Positions 13,108 through 24,384 of a stretch of DNA of 64,000 bases are shown one piece after another. The position numbers and the translations under genes are program-made. Under the pieces are notes generated by a model, which ran no database searches, was not told where the DNA came from, and saw only the letters and a program-made list of their open reading frames with translations. The stretch comes from Dendrocalamus latiflorus (taxonomy: Eukaryota > Streptophyta > Magnoliopsida > Poales > Poaceae). The stretch is from the NCBI GenBank assembly GCA_017311315.1, contig CM029671.1:25672227-25736226 (forward strand), read 5' to 3'. Numbering within the stretch: the first letter of the stretch is position 1; every line of letters begins with the position of its first letter.

Positions 13108-13450
13108 AGAGTTTGTTTTGAGCGGTTTGAATTTGTAATTTAGGGGCTGTTTAGTTGCTAGCCACACTTTGCCAACAAAAATTGCCACACTTGCCTAAGT
13201 TGAGGTGCTCAAATTCTTTGCCACACCTTAGCAAGCCTAAGGGAATATTGCCACACTTTTTTGAGTCATTGACGCGTGGGACCTAGTTTGCTGGAAGGGA
13301 ATCTTGCCACAACTGTGGCTGCAACCAAACAGCTCCTTGAGTTGATCAAACTTGCCTAACCTTAGGCGTGGTAAACTGTGGCTGGCAACCAAACAGCCCC
13401 TTAGTACTGGTTTTTGTTTTGAATGGTTGAATTTGTAATTTAGTACTGGT
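13108..13450. repeat. About 39-bp tandem duplication split by a MITE
   Basis: The unit 'gaatttgtaatttagtactgg' plus the following 'tttttgttttgaatggtt' is present twice side by side. The first copy is interrupted at its TTA by the MITE at 13143-13400, so 'ttgttttga...gaatttgtaattta' precedes the element and recurs after it (13409-13442), and 'ttagtactggtt' appears at 13401 and again near 13440. Confidence 0.65.
13143..13400. mobile_element. Tourist-like (PIF/Harbinger) MITE, 258 bp
   Basis: The ends form imperfect terminal inverted repeats: ggggctgtttagttgctagc on the left and, reverse complemented, ggggctgtttggttgccagc on the right, with similarity extending inward. It is flanked by a TTA duplication (13140-13142 and 13401-13403), the target preference of PIF/Harbinger elements. 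It has no coding capacity. Confidence 0.88.
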
Positions 13451-13489
13451 TGCAACTCAGTTTGGCAGTTTGGAAAAACACAGATTTGT

Positions 13490-14935
13490 ACCTATTGCCT
13501 ATTGTACTAATTATCGAGAAATTAAGCTCATAAGCCACACAATGAAGTTTTAGGAGCGAGTGATTGAGTACCGTTTCAGAAAAGTGACTAGCGTGATAAC
13601 AAACCAATTTGGTTTTATACCTGGGAGGTCGACCACAAAGATGATTTTCTTGACACGACAATTGATGGAGAAGTATAGGGAGTAAAAGAAAAATCTTCAC
13701 ATGGTATTTGTTGACTTAGAGAAAATATATGACAAAGTGCTAAGAAAGGTCATGTAGTGGACGCCCCAAAGAAAAAAATCCTAACAAAGTGTGTTACCAT
13801 AGTCAAGGATATGTACAAAGATGTTGTGACTAACGTCAGAACATATGGTAGTAATACTAATAACTTTCCTATTAAGGTAGGACTACACTAAAGGTCAACG
13901 TTGAGCCCATACATTTTTGCCCTAGTGATAGACAAGGTCACGTGAGACATACAAGAAGATATCTCTTGATGTATACTTTTCGCTAATGATGTAGTGGTAG
14001 TTGATAAGAACAGGATAGGTGTCGATAAAAAACTGGAGTTGTGTGGAGGAAGACCTTAAAATCGAAGGATTTTGGATTTAGTAGAACTAAAACAGAGTGT
14101 ATGCGATGTGATTTCAGCAGTGCTAGGGTAAATGATGAAGATGTTAGTCTGGACGGACAAGTAGTACCTAGGAAGGACATTTTTTGATATTTGGGATCGA
14201 TGCTACAGTGAGACGGCGAGATTGATGAAGATGTGAGCTACAGGATAAGAGTGGGTGGGTGAAATGGCGCAAAGCATCGGGTGTCCTGTGTGATAAAGAA
14301 GTTCCTAAAAATTAAAAGGTAAGTTCTATAGGACGATGATTAGACCTGCGATGTTGTATAGAGTGAAATGCTAGGTGACTAAAAGATAACATATGCAGAA
14401 GATGGGTGTAGCAGAGATGAGGATGCTGCAGTAGATCTATACTCACACAAGGCGGGGTCAAATTCATAATGATGATATATGCGATAGGGTGGATGTAGCA
14501 TCAATTGAAGATAAATTTGTCCAATATTGTTTGAGATTGTTTGGACATCTCCAATGGAAACCTTCTGAGGTACCCGGTAAATAGTGAAATTTTAAGATAT
14601 ACTGAAAATATAAAAAGAGCTAGAGATTGATCAAGACTGACATGAGAGAAAGCAGTTAAAAGAGACTTCAGGAATTGGAATTTATCTAAAAAATTAGTTT
14701 TAGATAGGAATACATGGAAGTTAGCGATCCATGTATCAGAACCATGACATAAGAAGAAGGTCTAGGGGCGGTGTTTTACGTTCTTGGTTCAAATAGCAGG
14801 ATGTAGGGTTTAAGGCTTTAGCCTTGTAGGTCTTATTACAAGTATCTCATTTCTTTGATTTTAAGGAGATTTCATTCCTAGTCTATCCTAACTTGTTTGA
14901 GGCAAGGGCTTTGTTATTGTTGTTGTTGTACATAT
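13490..14935 (+). pseudogene. LINE (non-LTR) reverse transcriptase relic, copy 1
   Basis: Translating across many stops and shifts gives reverse-transcriptase-like pieces: NQFGFIPGRST and a following ...TRQLMEKYRE, then MVFVDLEKIYDKV (the motif A region), and ILFANDVVVV where an FADD-type catalytic motif is expected. Downstream blocks resemble the C-terminal part of plant LINE ORF2 (YLGS...LQ..GEID.D, then KFYR...PAMLY). The segment ends near a (GTT)n run at about 14915-14930, as many plant LINEs do. Stops and the altered catalytic residues mean it is dead. The 5' end is not visible, which is usual for truncated LINEs. Confidence 0.8.
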
Positions 14936-15409
14936 TGTTTGTTAATTGATTTTACTAAAAATGGAATTGAATTACTAAAGTCCAGGGGGAAAATCTGAAT
15001 GTGAAATCAAATTGCAAGTGGGCCCAATTCATAACGAATGGTCCAAAAGAGTTCAGGTGGATGAGATGTTGATATAGGTGGTGAGTAGTTGATCATTAAT
15101 ACTTAATAGGAAGAAAATACCATGTAGCAGGTCATGAATTCATGTGAGAGGAAAGTTTGTGACAAGAGTATAAGCCAGCAGCGGCAAGTGCGCAGGCTAA
15201 AGGCCAAAGGTTAATTAGGGATGTGTGGTCATGAATAATCGCCCCAGAGATTCACATGAATAGGGATGACGGGCGAACGACAACCTTTGCCGTTGCCCGT
15301 TATAATCATAATGGCAGAGGATTCCAGCATAAGAATATAATGAAACATTGTTATTGCAGGTTTAGCCATAGTTATCTTTTGTAATATTGGTAAGAACAAT
15401 TGCAGAGCC
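14936..15409. other. Spacer between the two LINE fragments
   Basis: AT-rich sequence with no recognisable gene, transposon end or duplicated LINE segment. Confidence 0.5.
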
Positions 15410-16005
15410 AAGTAAAAATACTGCGACTAATGTCAGAATATGTGCTAGTATTATTAATGATTTTTCTATTAAGACAGGTCTATACTAAGAGTCAGCGTTG
15501 AGTTCATACATTTTTGCTCTAATGATGGACGAGGTCACACGGGATATACAAGGAGATATCCCTTGATGTATACTTTTCGCTGATGATATGGTGCGGGTTG
15601 ATGAGAGTAGAATAGGTGTTGATATAAAATTTGCGTTGTGGAGAAAAACCTTATAATTGAAGGGCTTTAGACTTAGTATGACTAAAACTGAGTATATGAG
15701 GTACGATTTCAATGGTGTTAGGACAGATGATGGAGATGTTAGTTGGACGAACAAGTAGTGCCTAAGAAGAACACGTTTTGTTATTTGGGATTGATGCTAC
15801 AGTGGAACGATGAGATTGATGAAGACGTGAGCCATAGGATAAGAGCGGTGTGGGTGAAATGGCGCCAAGCATCTAGTGTTCTGTGTGACAAAAAAGTCTC
15901 TCAAAAGTTAAAAGGTAAGTTCTATAGGACAACGATCAAACCTGCGATACTATATGGAGCAGAATGTTGGGCGACTAAAAGACAACATATACAGAAACCA
16001 TGTAA
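15410..16005 (+). pseudogene. LINE reverse transcriptase relic, copy 2 (partial)
   Basis: This repeats the middle-to-late part of the LINE relic upstream: bases from about 15420 align by eye with about 13820 onward, through 'tgatgtatacttttcgctgatgat' to 'aaaagacaacatatacagaa'. The best open frame (15743-16087) encodes NTFCYLGLMLQWNDEIDEDV...IRAVWVKWRQASSVLCD and KFYRTTIKPAILYGAECWATK, typical of the region downstream of the RT fingers. Similarity stops abruptly near 16000. It is closer to a LINE consensus than copy 1, with fewer stops, so the two may be separate insertions. Confidence 0.75.
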
Positions 16006-16734
16006 CATGTGGATAGAACTTGCACCGCTACAAATATTGCACACTTTCACTCTTTTTAATAAATATATGGTTTGGTTAAAAGGCTAAGTCGTAGGAATTT
16101 CTAATTGTGTAGTTTTGGAAAGTTGCCTTTAGCAAATAAAAGAACTCGAGCCTTCCTTGTTAAACCTTTCATGTATAATTATTGCATTCTGTGTATTGGA
16201 TTGTGAAGCACTGTTGTTTATGTTCACCCTCGCTCACAAATCCCTTAGAATTTGGGGATCAAGAGTTCAAGACGACTACGCTTACTACGAAGTCTCAGGA
16301 TCTAACGAAGGAGAAAACGGATGAGTTTAGACACTTTTTTTAGTAGTTGGTTGTTACCACAGTCAGGTTAGCTTAGTGGTGATTGTGTGTGTATATACTA
16401 TCCAAGTCGGGTAATACCTTCCGCACACAATGTTAACCACAGTCGTTTGCATGTGGTAAGATGTATCCTACCCCTTTTGCTTACCACTTTCGTTGTTGTA
16501 ATGAAACTATTTGGCCCAATCAGCTTTATGTAAATTTGACCCGATGCAGTCTATTTGAATAGCTGTTATGTAATAGTGATGAATGGTATGGTTTTCGCTA
16601 TATATGAAATGATTCAGGTAGTGCTCATTTGAGTTTTTGTTTCAAGCTTAAGAAATAGATTCAGGTGGTGCCAAGCTTTTTTTGCACTATTTGAGACTTT
16701 TTTTTCACTAGAACTGTTGTGAACTTTTATGGCG

Positions 16735-16890
16735 TAGTTAAATTTTAAAAAAATTTAAATGGGAAAAATAGGTTATCTCATCATAGATAATACAAAGGAA
16801 TACGAAAAAGACAAAAATACCCTCCAAAAAGCTAAAAACATTAAAAAAAGATGAAATTAAGAATTTAGAAGTTAAAAACTGAAGGCCAAT
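16735..16890. mobile_element. MITE family A, partial copy
   Basis: It carries the internal family series (aaattttaaaaaaatttaaa, 'catcatagataatacaaa', 'gaaaaagac') and ends in ctgaaggccaattgagc. The left part is missing or diverged. Confidence 0.55.
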
Positions 16891-17258
16891 TGAGCAGAGC
16901 CTCAGTGATGTATCTACGAGCACTATCTACTGATTTAGAAAATAGTACGACATTGGTGTCTATGTATGAAATGATTCAGTGGTGTATATATGAGTACTAT
17001 TTATTGATTTAAAAAATAGTATAGTGGTTTTATAGAAGATTCTGAATTGATTAAATCTGGACACTAGCGCATTTGTGGTTCACATAAATTGGCAAGCCAA
17101 CTGAAGCACTGGATTGGACCTCACATTTACACCTAGCACGCAGCTGAGGCTATGAACTGTGGATCAGAATTCAGAGCACTAGTAAGACGATATCCTACTC
17201 CTGGCGCATCATTCCGCACGCCAGAGATCAGGCACAGCGGTTATTTACGGTTTAAGGT

Positions 17259-17490
17259 GCCGCTCGGTTGAGCTGAAATAAATTGATTTATGACTAAAAA
17301 ATATACTATAGCTGATGATAACTTATTTGGTATAACTAACTTTAAAAAAATTAAAAATAGAAGAAAAAAATAGGTTAACCCATCATAGACAATGCAAATA
17401 AATATGAGAGAAAAACGGCAAAAAAGCCAAAAATTAGAAAAGGGCGGAATTTAAAAATAAAAAAATAAATTAAAAACTAAAAACTTAAGT
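17259..17490. mobile_element. MITE family A, copy
   Basis: It starts gccgctcggttgagctgaaata, contains the 'taactttaaaaaaattaaaaa' and 'ggcaaaaaagccaaaa' blocks, and ends near aagtcaaataagcc. The internal order is the same as in the other copies. Confidence 0.6.
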
Positions 17491-18409
17491 CAAATAAGCC
17501 AAGCATAAGAAATTGCTAAAGCATGGTTGATACGACAACCAGAGCATAAGCCATTGGACACAGAACAAAGCCGTGCGTGTCCAACTCGGATTTGCCAGCG
17601 CTCGCAAGAGCGACAGGTTTGAATTTTGTTCGAGCGGAGCCCATGGATTGTCTGATGAGGATCAGATAGACGTGTTGCGCGGGCCCCACACCACCGCATC
17701 ACATGCCATGCATCGAATAATAATGTTGGTTGGTGGCTAAATGCGCCAAATTGGTGGCCACTGCGTGCTGTGGTCAACTAGGCCCGAAATTGAGTGGAGC
17801 CTCGAGCGAGCTTATCTGGAGCTACGGTTTAGCTCAGCTCGGTTTATTTAGAAAACGAGCTAAAAGTTCAGTTTAATTTGGTTTATTTTCTGACTCGAGT
17901 CAGCTCGAATTAGCTCGCAAGTTGCATGAGCTGTGACTACGATTGATTGGGAAAATGCTGTCTTTTTTTGCTCCGTGATAGATTAACATTGCATCGGTTT
18001 TTTCTTGCTTCATTTATTCAACAAGACACACCTAAAGATCTGAAATGAGCATGTGTAGTAACCAACCTCCTTGCTCAAATTTGTCTAAGTTGATACACAA
18101 AGGGTGCAATAAGCAGTGAAGCATCCATGGATCATTAAGCAAGCATGCACGCAAATGCAGCTCCAAAAAAAACAGAACACCGTTTTCACAATTAAGGTAG
18201 GAAATGGGGCTTAAACAGTTAACACAGGAACCAGTGGCGGAGGACGGGAAAAAAATGAGGTGGGGCGGATCTATACCTGCGCGCCGGTCGCCGGTGGCTG
18301 TCGCCCTCCCGCCGCCGGCTACGCCCAGGCCGGTGGCTGCCCCTTCCTCTCCTGCTGGTCCGGCTCCGGTGGGTCGGTCTCCTCGGCGGCGGCTGGGTCG
18401 ACGAAGTCG

Positions 18410-18590
18410 AGGGCGGCGGCGGGTGGAGCGGAGGCGGCGAGAGGGGCGAGGGGGAGGCGGCGAGAGGGGGGAGGGGGAAGCGGCGGGTGGAGCGGAGGCA
18501 GTGAGAGTCTAAGAGGGGCGAGGGGGAGGCGGCGGGTGGAGCGGAGGCGGCAAGAGGGGCGAGGGGGAGGCGGATGGAGCGGAGCTGCGG
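18410..18590. repeat. GC- and purine-rich minisatellite
   Basis: Irregular tandem repeats built from 'gcgggtggagcggaggcgg' and 'gagaggggcgagggggaggc', with about four partial units. The two long frames crossing it (18204-18512 and 18260-18682) are Gly/Arg-rich by-products of the repeat, not convincing genes. Confidence 0.7.
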
Positions 18591-18929
18591 AAAATCAAGC
18601 CCTGGCTCAAGCCAGGGCTTGCCCTATCGAGCGCTCCGCCGCTGACAGGAACATAATTACCAGTTTAGCTCCTCTAAGTTGATTCTACTTCATCATATCG
18701 AGATAAATTTTGCCGATATAAAACTGTAAGTGACCAGTTTGCAACAACACATGACATATTAGCTCCAAGCCTCCAAATCTCCCATTAGAAGAACAGATTT
18801 GCAACAGCTTGTTGGTTGAATTTATTCCGCAATCAAAACACCTAGGAATTACGAAAAGAACATGTATGCCGACCCAAACATTACTCAAAATTTCCTCCCA
18901 AAAACCGAACCTTTGACCTCCATCCGCGC

Positions 18930-19215
18930 ATGGAGAAGTGCCTCGAGCAAACCGCTACTCCTCCAACTGTTGAGCTCGGCCTTGAGCTGCTCCATCTTGA
19001 GCCCCATGGAGTGGCAGAGCGCATCAGCATCGGCAGGCGAGAACCGAGCGAGTAGCACGTCGAAGGCGACGAGCGCCCCGCAGGCGGTGTCGCGCGCAGG
19101 TGGTCTCCTCGTTGAAGTAGACTGTCTCCTTGCTCTTCATGGCAGCCTCGATCTCCTCCCGCGCCTCCGCGAACTTGCGGTTCACCTCGTCCACCTCCTT
19201 ACTGTAGTCCGTCGA
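18930..19215 (-). pseudogene. Fragment of an embryogenesis-like protein, frameshifted
   Basis: On the minus strand the frame DYSKEVDEVNRKFAEAREEI, followed by EAAMKSKETVYFNEETT, matches the conserved C-terminal helical region of plant proteins annotated 'embryogenesis-like' or 'embryogenesis transmembrane protein-like'. Near 19085 the similarity jumps by one base into another frame, DTACGALVAFDVLLARF and then SMGLKMEQLKAEL, the usual C-terminal signature. No N-terminal half, start codon or exon structure is seen beside it. It is therefore a broken fragment, perhaps carried in by a transposon or retroposition. The family name is from recall, not a search. Confidence 0.6.
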
Positions 19216-19245
19216 GAAGGCACACCGGTGCGGCCAAGAAGTCAC

Positions 19246-20027
19246 CGCCAGAGAGGGGGCTTAGGGATCGAGGAGCTGCCGATTGGAGAATGGGGAAATG
19301 AGGAATAGATCAGATCGGGATCGACTGGATCGTGATCATGGTGAAATGCATTGGAAGATGGAGGCACACCGGACACGGGCCTTTGTGGTGCAGCGCCATG
19401 TCGAGTCATGAACCTTCGTGGTGCCGAGCCGCCAACTGGCCAATGAGCCTTCCTAGGCCGGTGGCCACACGAGCCTAACGAGCCGCGCAAGCGGCTCATG
19501 AGCGGCTCGAAGCTCGGCTAGTTTTTCTTACGAGGTGAACACTAGGTTTGGCTCAGCTCAAATATTGACGAGCTCTTGTTACGAGCTGAGGCGGCTCGAA
19601 AGCGCCAAGCTATTTTTCTACTCCTAGTGGTGACCACCTTGTGGCGCTCGGCACGAAGCCACCCACCCCAAGTCAAAAGCAGCACATCGTGCACCTTCTC
19701 TCCTCACAAAAAGCAATGGAGAAATAAAGGTGAGGGAAATGAACAGTGGCTCCCCACCGCCCGATCTCGATCAATGGACGGTCCAGACGCTCGCTCTTCT
19801 CACATCAAGAAATAAAGGTGAGCAAAATGCCACCTACCTTGTCAGCTTGTCAAATTGCCATCCACCAACAGCTGCTACAGTATTTCATATCACCAAGCAT
19901 CTTTTCGTCTTTCAAGTAGAGTAACTATGTTTCAACCCTTTTTTTTTAAAAAAAAAGGTATTTATGATTCACTGCCGGGTGCCGGCCTAGTATTTCTTCA
20001 TTGTGTAGTTGGGCGCCTCCCTACGGT
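19246..20027. other. No gene recognised
   Basis: GC-moderate sequence with short open frames lacking domain similarity. The repeated word 'gagctcg/gcggctcga' near 19480-19600 and 17780-17940 looks like scattered transposon debris. Confidence 0.45.
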
Positions 20028-20030
20028 TGC

Positions 20031-20272
20031 GGGCCTGTTCTTTTCGGCTGCGGCTTATGGCTTTTGGCTGAAATTTTTGAATTTTGGCTGTTTACGGTAC
20101 AGATTACGGAGAGACAGATATTCACTTGCGATTTTGGCTGGTATAGATGTTGGGCTTTTAACGTGTAGATCGTTTAACTTGTAGACCCCGTTTTGAGAAA
20201 ATATTCCGTTTAAAAGTTAGGTACTGTAGCAGAAGCCAAAAGCCACTTTTAAAAGCCCAAAAGAACACCCCC
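20031..20272. mobile_element. MITE family B, complete copy, 242 bp
   Basis: The left end is gggcctgttcttttcggctg and the right end is aaagcccaaaagaacacccc, giving short imperfect inverted ends. It is flanked by TGC on both sides (20028-20030 and 20273-20275). Internal words 'gtgtagatcgtttaacttgtagac' and 'tactgtagcag' recur, some inverted, in copies near 28017, 33667 and 35583. Confidence 0.75.
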
Positions 20273-20587
20273 TGCCTTCGCTTTGGTAGGTGCCGCGAAA
20301 GCAACGGAATGCAGTGGTGGGCCATTTCCGTTGCGGTTAGACGAGATTTTTGGTGGCCCATGATTTTCCCCCCTCTCGCGATTGTTTTCTGGCATGGCCC
20401 GTGGGACCGGTTAGCTCGTGTCTCGTTGTTGCTCATGCTCTTTGGGACCCACTTGGATTTTTTTTCCTTCGAAATTTTTTTCGTGCGCCATGTAGGTATT
20501 GCTGTCAGGTAAGAGCGGTGGGATTTTGTTCCGTGATTTTCCTGCGGCTCTGGTCTCTTTTGCCGGCGCGGATTCTCTGACTTAGGA

Positions 20588-20780
20588 CCTGTTTGGCAGA
20601 GCTCTAGCTCTAGAAAATATGTAGATTTCCTAGTGTTAGTCATCTGTAGCTCTAGGAAATTCTGGATCTAGAGTTGCAGGCATATTAAGTGCATTTACAT
20701 GACTCATTTCACTTATATTATATATTAAATAAAAATATTTAAATCACTTTAATTTAGTCAACAAACTACAGATCCAGCAC
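20588..20780. mobile_element. Truncated MITE end
   Basis: Starts ggacctgtttggcagagctc, the same terminal type as the complete element at 57739-58175, but no matching inverted end is found downstream. It is probably a truncated copy. Confidence 0.45.
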
Positions 20781-21590
20781 GACGGCTCGATAGCTAATTG
20801 CCATGTGTTTCATGCATGTTTCTGCATGTATCTTGTTTATCATCGTCCATGAGAGACGACGATCCACGTTAGGTCAGAAAAGCTTTGCAAAAGCATAAGA
20901 TAGTGGCGTTCGTAGATAGGATAGAAAGAAAAAACTTGCTTCGATTTCGTGCCGTGTATCCGCCCGAAGGAATCCTGCAGTGCACGGGAAAGGGACATTT
21001 TTGCACAAATCGATCGAGCAATGGCGCAATGCAGTCGTTCAGCTGAAATGTTGTCGATGTTGTAGAGTAATAAAAATATACCACATAAAATCCTATGCAT
21101 TGGACGTAGCTTTCTATGTTTCCTGGTAAGCAATTCCCTTCACTAACACACGCCATTCTGTACAGTTAATTTCTGTACCAGATTGGAACAGAGTTCTTAA
21201 AAAACAAAAGATATAGCTGTCACAGCTGTCTCCGATGGAGATGTTTTTTAGACTGTTGGTCCATATATTTTAGTTTAAAATTTTAAATTCTAACTGTCTG
21301 TAAAAAGTATAGAGAGATATACTTACATATTATTTTAGATCGATATAGATAAAATTGATACATTATATATTACAATTAATTTATATATACTATTTAAAAT
21401 ATATTAATTAAAATTTAATTAATATAGATAAATTAAAAGCTATAAGCAAAAAAAACAAGCGTCACGAGCCGCTCAGCCGCGGAATGAGTAGGTGTCCATC
21501 GGATCGATGCGTGTCGGTAAGCAGGAACGTACTGCCAACTCCATCGATCGCCGACGTTTGGCTGCCCGCCGATTGCCCGACTTAGAGCAA
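20781..21590. other. No gene recognised
   Basis: Frames of about 95 codons on the minus strand (20840-21156) have no family resemblance. The part from 21240 to 21460 is very AT-rich. Confidence 0.45.
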
Positions 21591-21594
21591 CTCC

Positions 21595-21942
21595 AAGAGA
21601 TTAGCCAAAAGAAGTATCTAAATTTAGTGATTTAGCTATTCTCTAAAATGAATCTCACCCAAAAAAACAAGACTACTCCAACAGGCTATCTAAACTAGAG
21701 GGCGCGCGGTGCGTCACGTACGCGCGGGAATGGGGCGCAGCGTGCGGGAAGGAAACGCCGACCGCGCCAAGAGGCTGGATGGTGAGCGAGGTAGGCTATC
21801 CAAAAATAGAGAGCGAAGGAGGAGGGATGGAGAGCTACTAAATTTGGAGAGTCATTTACAGAGTCTATTGGAGACGTTTTTTCTCTAATAATAGCCAAAT
21901 TTACCTTTAGAAAATGATTTAGCTCTTCTCTTGGAGTTGCTC
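21595..21942. mobile_element. PIF/Harbinger-type MITE, 348 bp
   Basis: Terminal inverted repeats read gagcaactccaagaga on both ends (the right end reverse complemented), and TTA is duplicated at 21592-21594 and 21943-21945. The centre (about 21700-21780) is unusually GC-rich. There is no open frame of note. Confidence 0.85.
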
Positions 21943-22170
21943 TTATTCCTTCTTTTCTTCACCCTCTTTGCTCAGTAAATAGAAACGAGCGCATCTGTTC
22001 AGTCTGTGCTGTTACTGTATATTTAATTTGGGGATGATATCGACATAAAACTGACGATTTGGTTTTAGAGAAACAGTTGCTTCAGTGCCCGGTTTTCTCC
22101 ATCGATTTGGAGTAGATTGGATTGGATTAGATCGCGATGAGTGCGATGATTTGGAGGGGAGCTTTGGACC

Positions 22171-22296
22171 GGATCGAGTGCCCTCTGACGTAACGTTACC
22201 TGACGTTGAGTCACTGACACGTGGGCCCCACGAGCCGTGGGGCCCACGCGTCAGTGACTCAACGTCAGGTGACGTTACGTCAGAGGATTTCATTCC
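22171..22296. mobile_element. Mutator-like MITE forming a near-perfect hairpin, 126 bp
   Basis: The element is flanked by a perfect 9-bp duplication CTTTGGACC (22162-22170 and 22297-22305), the size made by Mutator-like transposases. Two arms of about 51 bases differ at only two or three positions and are separated by a loop of a few bases (around 22237). The arms contain cctctgacgtaacgt and tcactgacacgtgggcccc. The ends (GGATCGAGTGCCCTCTG and GGAATGAAATCCTCTG) resemble those of the element at 48667-48787. Confidence 0.9.
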
Positions 22297-22305
22297 CTTT
22301 GGACC

Positions 22306-22922
22306 GCAGGGTTGTCATTACTGTTAAGTTCTGCAAAAAAAAACACACACACACACAATATGGACCCTCCATCAAATATATTCTTAATTTTTTTTATATC
22401 CTGCTTTTAGCTATAATTTTGCTGTTCCATTATTCCAGCTGATCGGTTTCTCATTAGCATTTCGGCAAATGAAAAAAAAACTTCCAAGATCCGATCCGTG
22501 ATCTCTCTCACATTAGTAGCTCCTTCTACTTAAAATAAAATGGCGGCTTTTCAACCTTTTCTTAATACGTATACAACCGCTCAATAATCACATACTAAAA
22601 AAACATGATTGCGTATCGTACATGTTAATCAAAGGTCCGGTCTTTAAGCAGCTAAAATACATTTTACTTTATCTGTTTATTTAGCCGCGTAGAATTTCCA
22701 ATTCCATAGTCAATTCAATTATTTAGTCGTGTTCTTTTCAGCTTAAAAATTTTCTGAATAAACAAATAGGGCAAATTCTTCACCACTTTTCAAAGCGACT
22801 TATCAAAACAGATTTTTCAAAACGACTTATCAGTCACGCTAGGGTAAAGAAGTAGGCCTTCCGCGCAAGCAAAAAAAATACAACCTTCAAAAGTACGGAC
22901 ACTCATTAGAAAAACTCCATTT
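22306..22922. other. No gene recognised
   Basis: AT-rich; includes a short (AC)n run near 22343-22357. No exon-like sequence. Confidence 0.45.
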
Positions 22923-22925
22923 TTA

Positions 22926-23191
22926 GGTGACGCTCGATTGGGCTGAAATAAGTTGGCTTATAAATGAAATTACACTGTAGCTGGTTAAAATTATAATGTA
23001 GCTGATGTTGGCTTATTTGATGTAACTAAATTTAAAAATAAAAACATGTTAGCTCGCCATGTACAATATAAATGAATATGAGAAAAAAGAACCAGCAAAA
23101 AACCCTAAAAACTAGAAAATAAAAAACTAAAATTTACGAATAATAAAAAATAAATTTGAAGTTAAAAGTTCAAATTAAAATAAACGGGCCC
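22926..23191. mobile_element. MITE family A, complete copy, 266 bp
   Basis: Body runs from ggtgacgctcgattgggctg to aaataaacgggccc. TTA flanks both sides (22923-22925 and 23192-23194). The internal series of the family is complete ('ttatttgatgtaactaaattt', 'gaaccagcaaaaaaccc'). Confidence 0.75.
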
Positions 23192-23194
23192 TTA

Positions 23195-23720
23195 AAGTAG
23201 CTTTTAAGGTAGTGCGTTATGCTACGCCGTCACGCATCGGAGATTGACTTGGACGGCTGCAAAAGTTTTACTTTTCGCGAGTTAAAAAGACCATCTTGGA
23301 AATAAACGCATATTTTATCCTGCGTTCGTGCGTTCCACAAAACCTCTGGCCACAGAGAATCCAGCTCCCTAGTCCCTCGTGAGGTTTCAACGGCTCAAGT
23401 GCGTCGAGCTTCGAGGCCAATGTTTTCATTCCCTCCATATTTAAACGGCCTCGGGTAGAGCACCAGACGCGCAGGCGTGGTCACACTGGAAAGTGGGGTC
23501 ACGCGATCGCTTAACGGTATGGACCCACTCGACAGTGGCACGAGCACTCTCCCAACAGGTCACACGGGAGATGCCGCGGGCCCACGGCTCCTCAAAGCCA
23601 AAACACGAATCATTCCTGGTCATGGCCAGTCGAATTTTGGGGTTGTCAAAGCAGCCGCGCCAAAATCCCCGCAAATTCTGTTTATATAAACCGGATTTTG
23701 CAGCCGTTGGTGTCTTTTTT
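23195..23720. other. No gene recognised
   Basis: Two overlapping plus-strand frames and one minus frame lie in 23441-23723 but none shows a domain or splice context. Confidence 0.45.
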
Positions 23721-23721
23721 T

Positions 23722-23862
23722 AAGTATAATTAAATTTAAAAATAAAAAATCAGGTCAATTCATCATAAATAATGTAAATAAATACCCAAAAAAGAAAAAT
23801 TTCAAAAAAGCTAAAAAGACAAAATTAAGGAATAGTAAACTACCACCTGAAGTCGAAACGAG
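23722..23862. mobile_element. MITE family A, partial copy
   Basis: Contains 'ttaaatttaaaaataaaaaa', 'catcataaataatgtaaata', 'gacaaaattaaggaatagtaaac' and a 'gaagtcgaaacgagca' end; the first half of the element is absent. Confidence 0.55.
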
Positions 23863-24107
23863 CACGGAGCCCGCCTTGGTGCTATAGCTTGTTATCAGAC
23901 AAAAAAAATAGTTTGACGACATTTTAGATGCAACTCATCTAATAGCTTGATAATATATCTTGTTACTAGAATTTACATTTAGACAAGAGAGAATGATTAG
24001 ATTGAAGAGACAGTCCTATTAATTTCTTGGTTTCTTAAAAGGCCTGCGTGCTTGCACGGCTATCAAGTTTTTATCTCTTTTACCTCACAAAAAGATGACA
24101 TGTCTTA

Positions 24108-24384
24108 GGTCCTGCTCGGTTGGGCTGGAAATTTGTGACTTATGATTAAAATTACACCATAGCAGCTGAAATTTTACTGTAGCTAAAGGTGACTTATTTG
24201 ACGTAATTAATTTTAAAAAGAATTAAAAATAGAAAATTATACTAGCTCATCACGGACAACGCAAACAAATACAAGAAAAAAAGAACCGGCAAAAAAACTC
24301 AAAAAAAGCCAAAAGTTCAGAAAAAGACGAAATTTATGAATAGTGAAAAATAAGCCAAAAGCTGAAGCCGAAACGAACGAGGCC
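24108..24384. mobile_element. MITE family A, copy, 277 bp
   Basis: Runs from ggtcctgctcggttgggctg to gccgaaacgaacgaggcc and is one of the best conserved copies. The flanks are TTA and GTA, so the target duplication has one mismatch. Confidence 0.7.

Larger units (their letters stand above)
16006..18200. other. Gene-free stretch with MITE remnants
   Basis: No gene is recognised. Two copies of MITE family A lie inside (about 16735-16890 and 17259-17490). The remainder is AT-rich and featureless to the eye. Confidence 0.5.

Noticed and set aside
14785..14830. A tRNA-like 'ggttcaaat' word in the LINE relic
   Set aside because: No acceptor stem, D-loop or anticodon arm can be drawn around it.
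18204..18682. Gly/Arg-rich frames across the minisatellite
   Set aside because: They follow from the purine-rich repeat; no family match and no exon context.
22337..22360. Short (A)n(CA)n run as a special structure
   Set aside because: Ordinary microsatellite-scale repeat without other signals.
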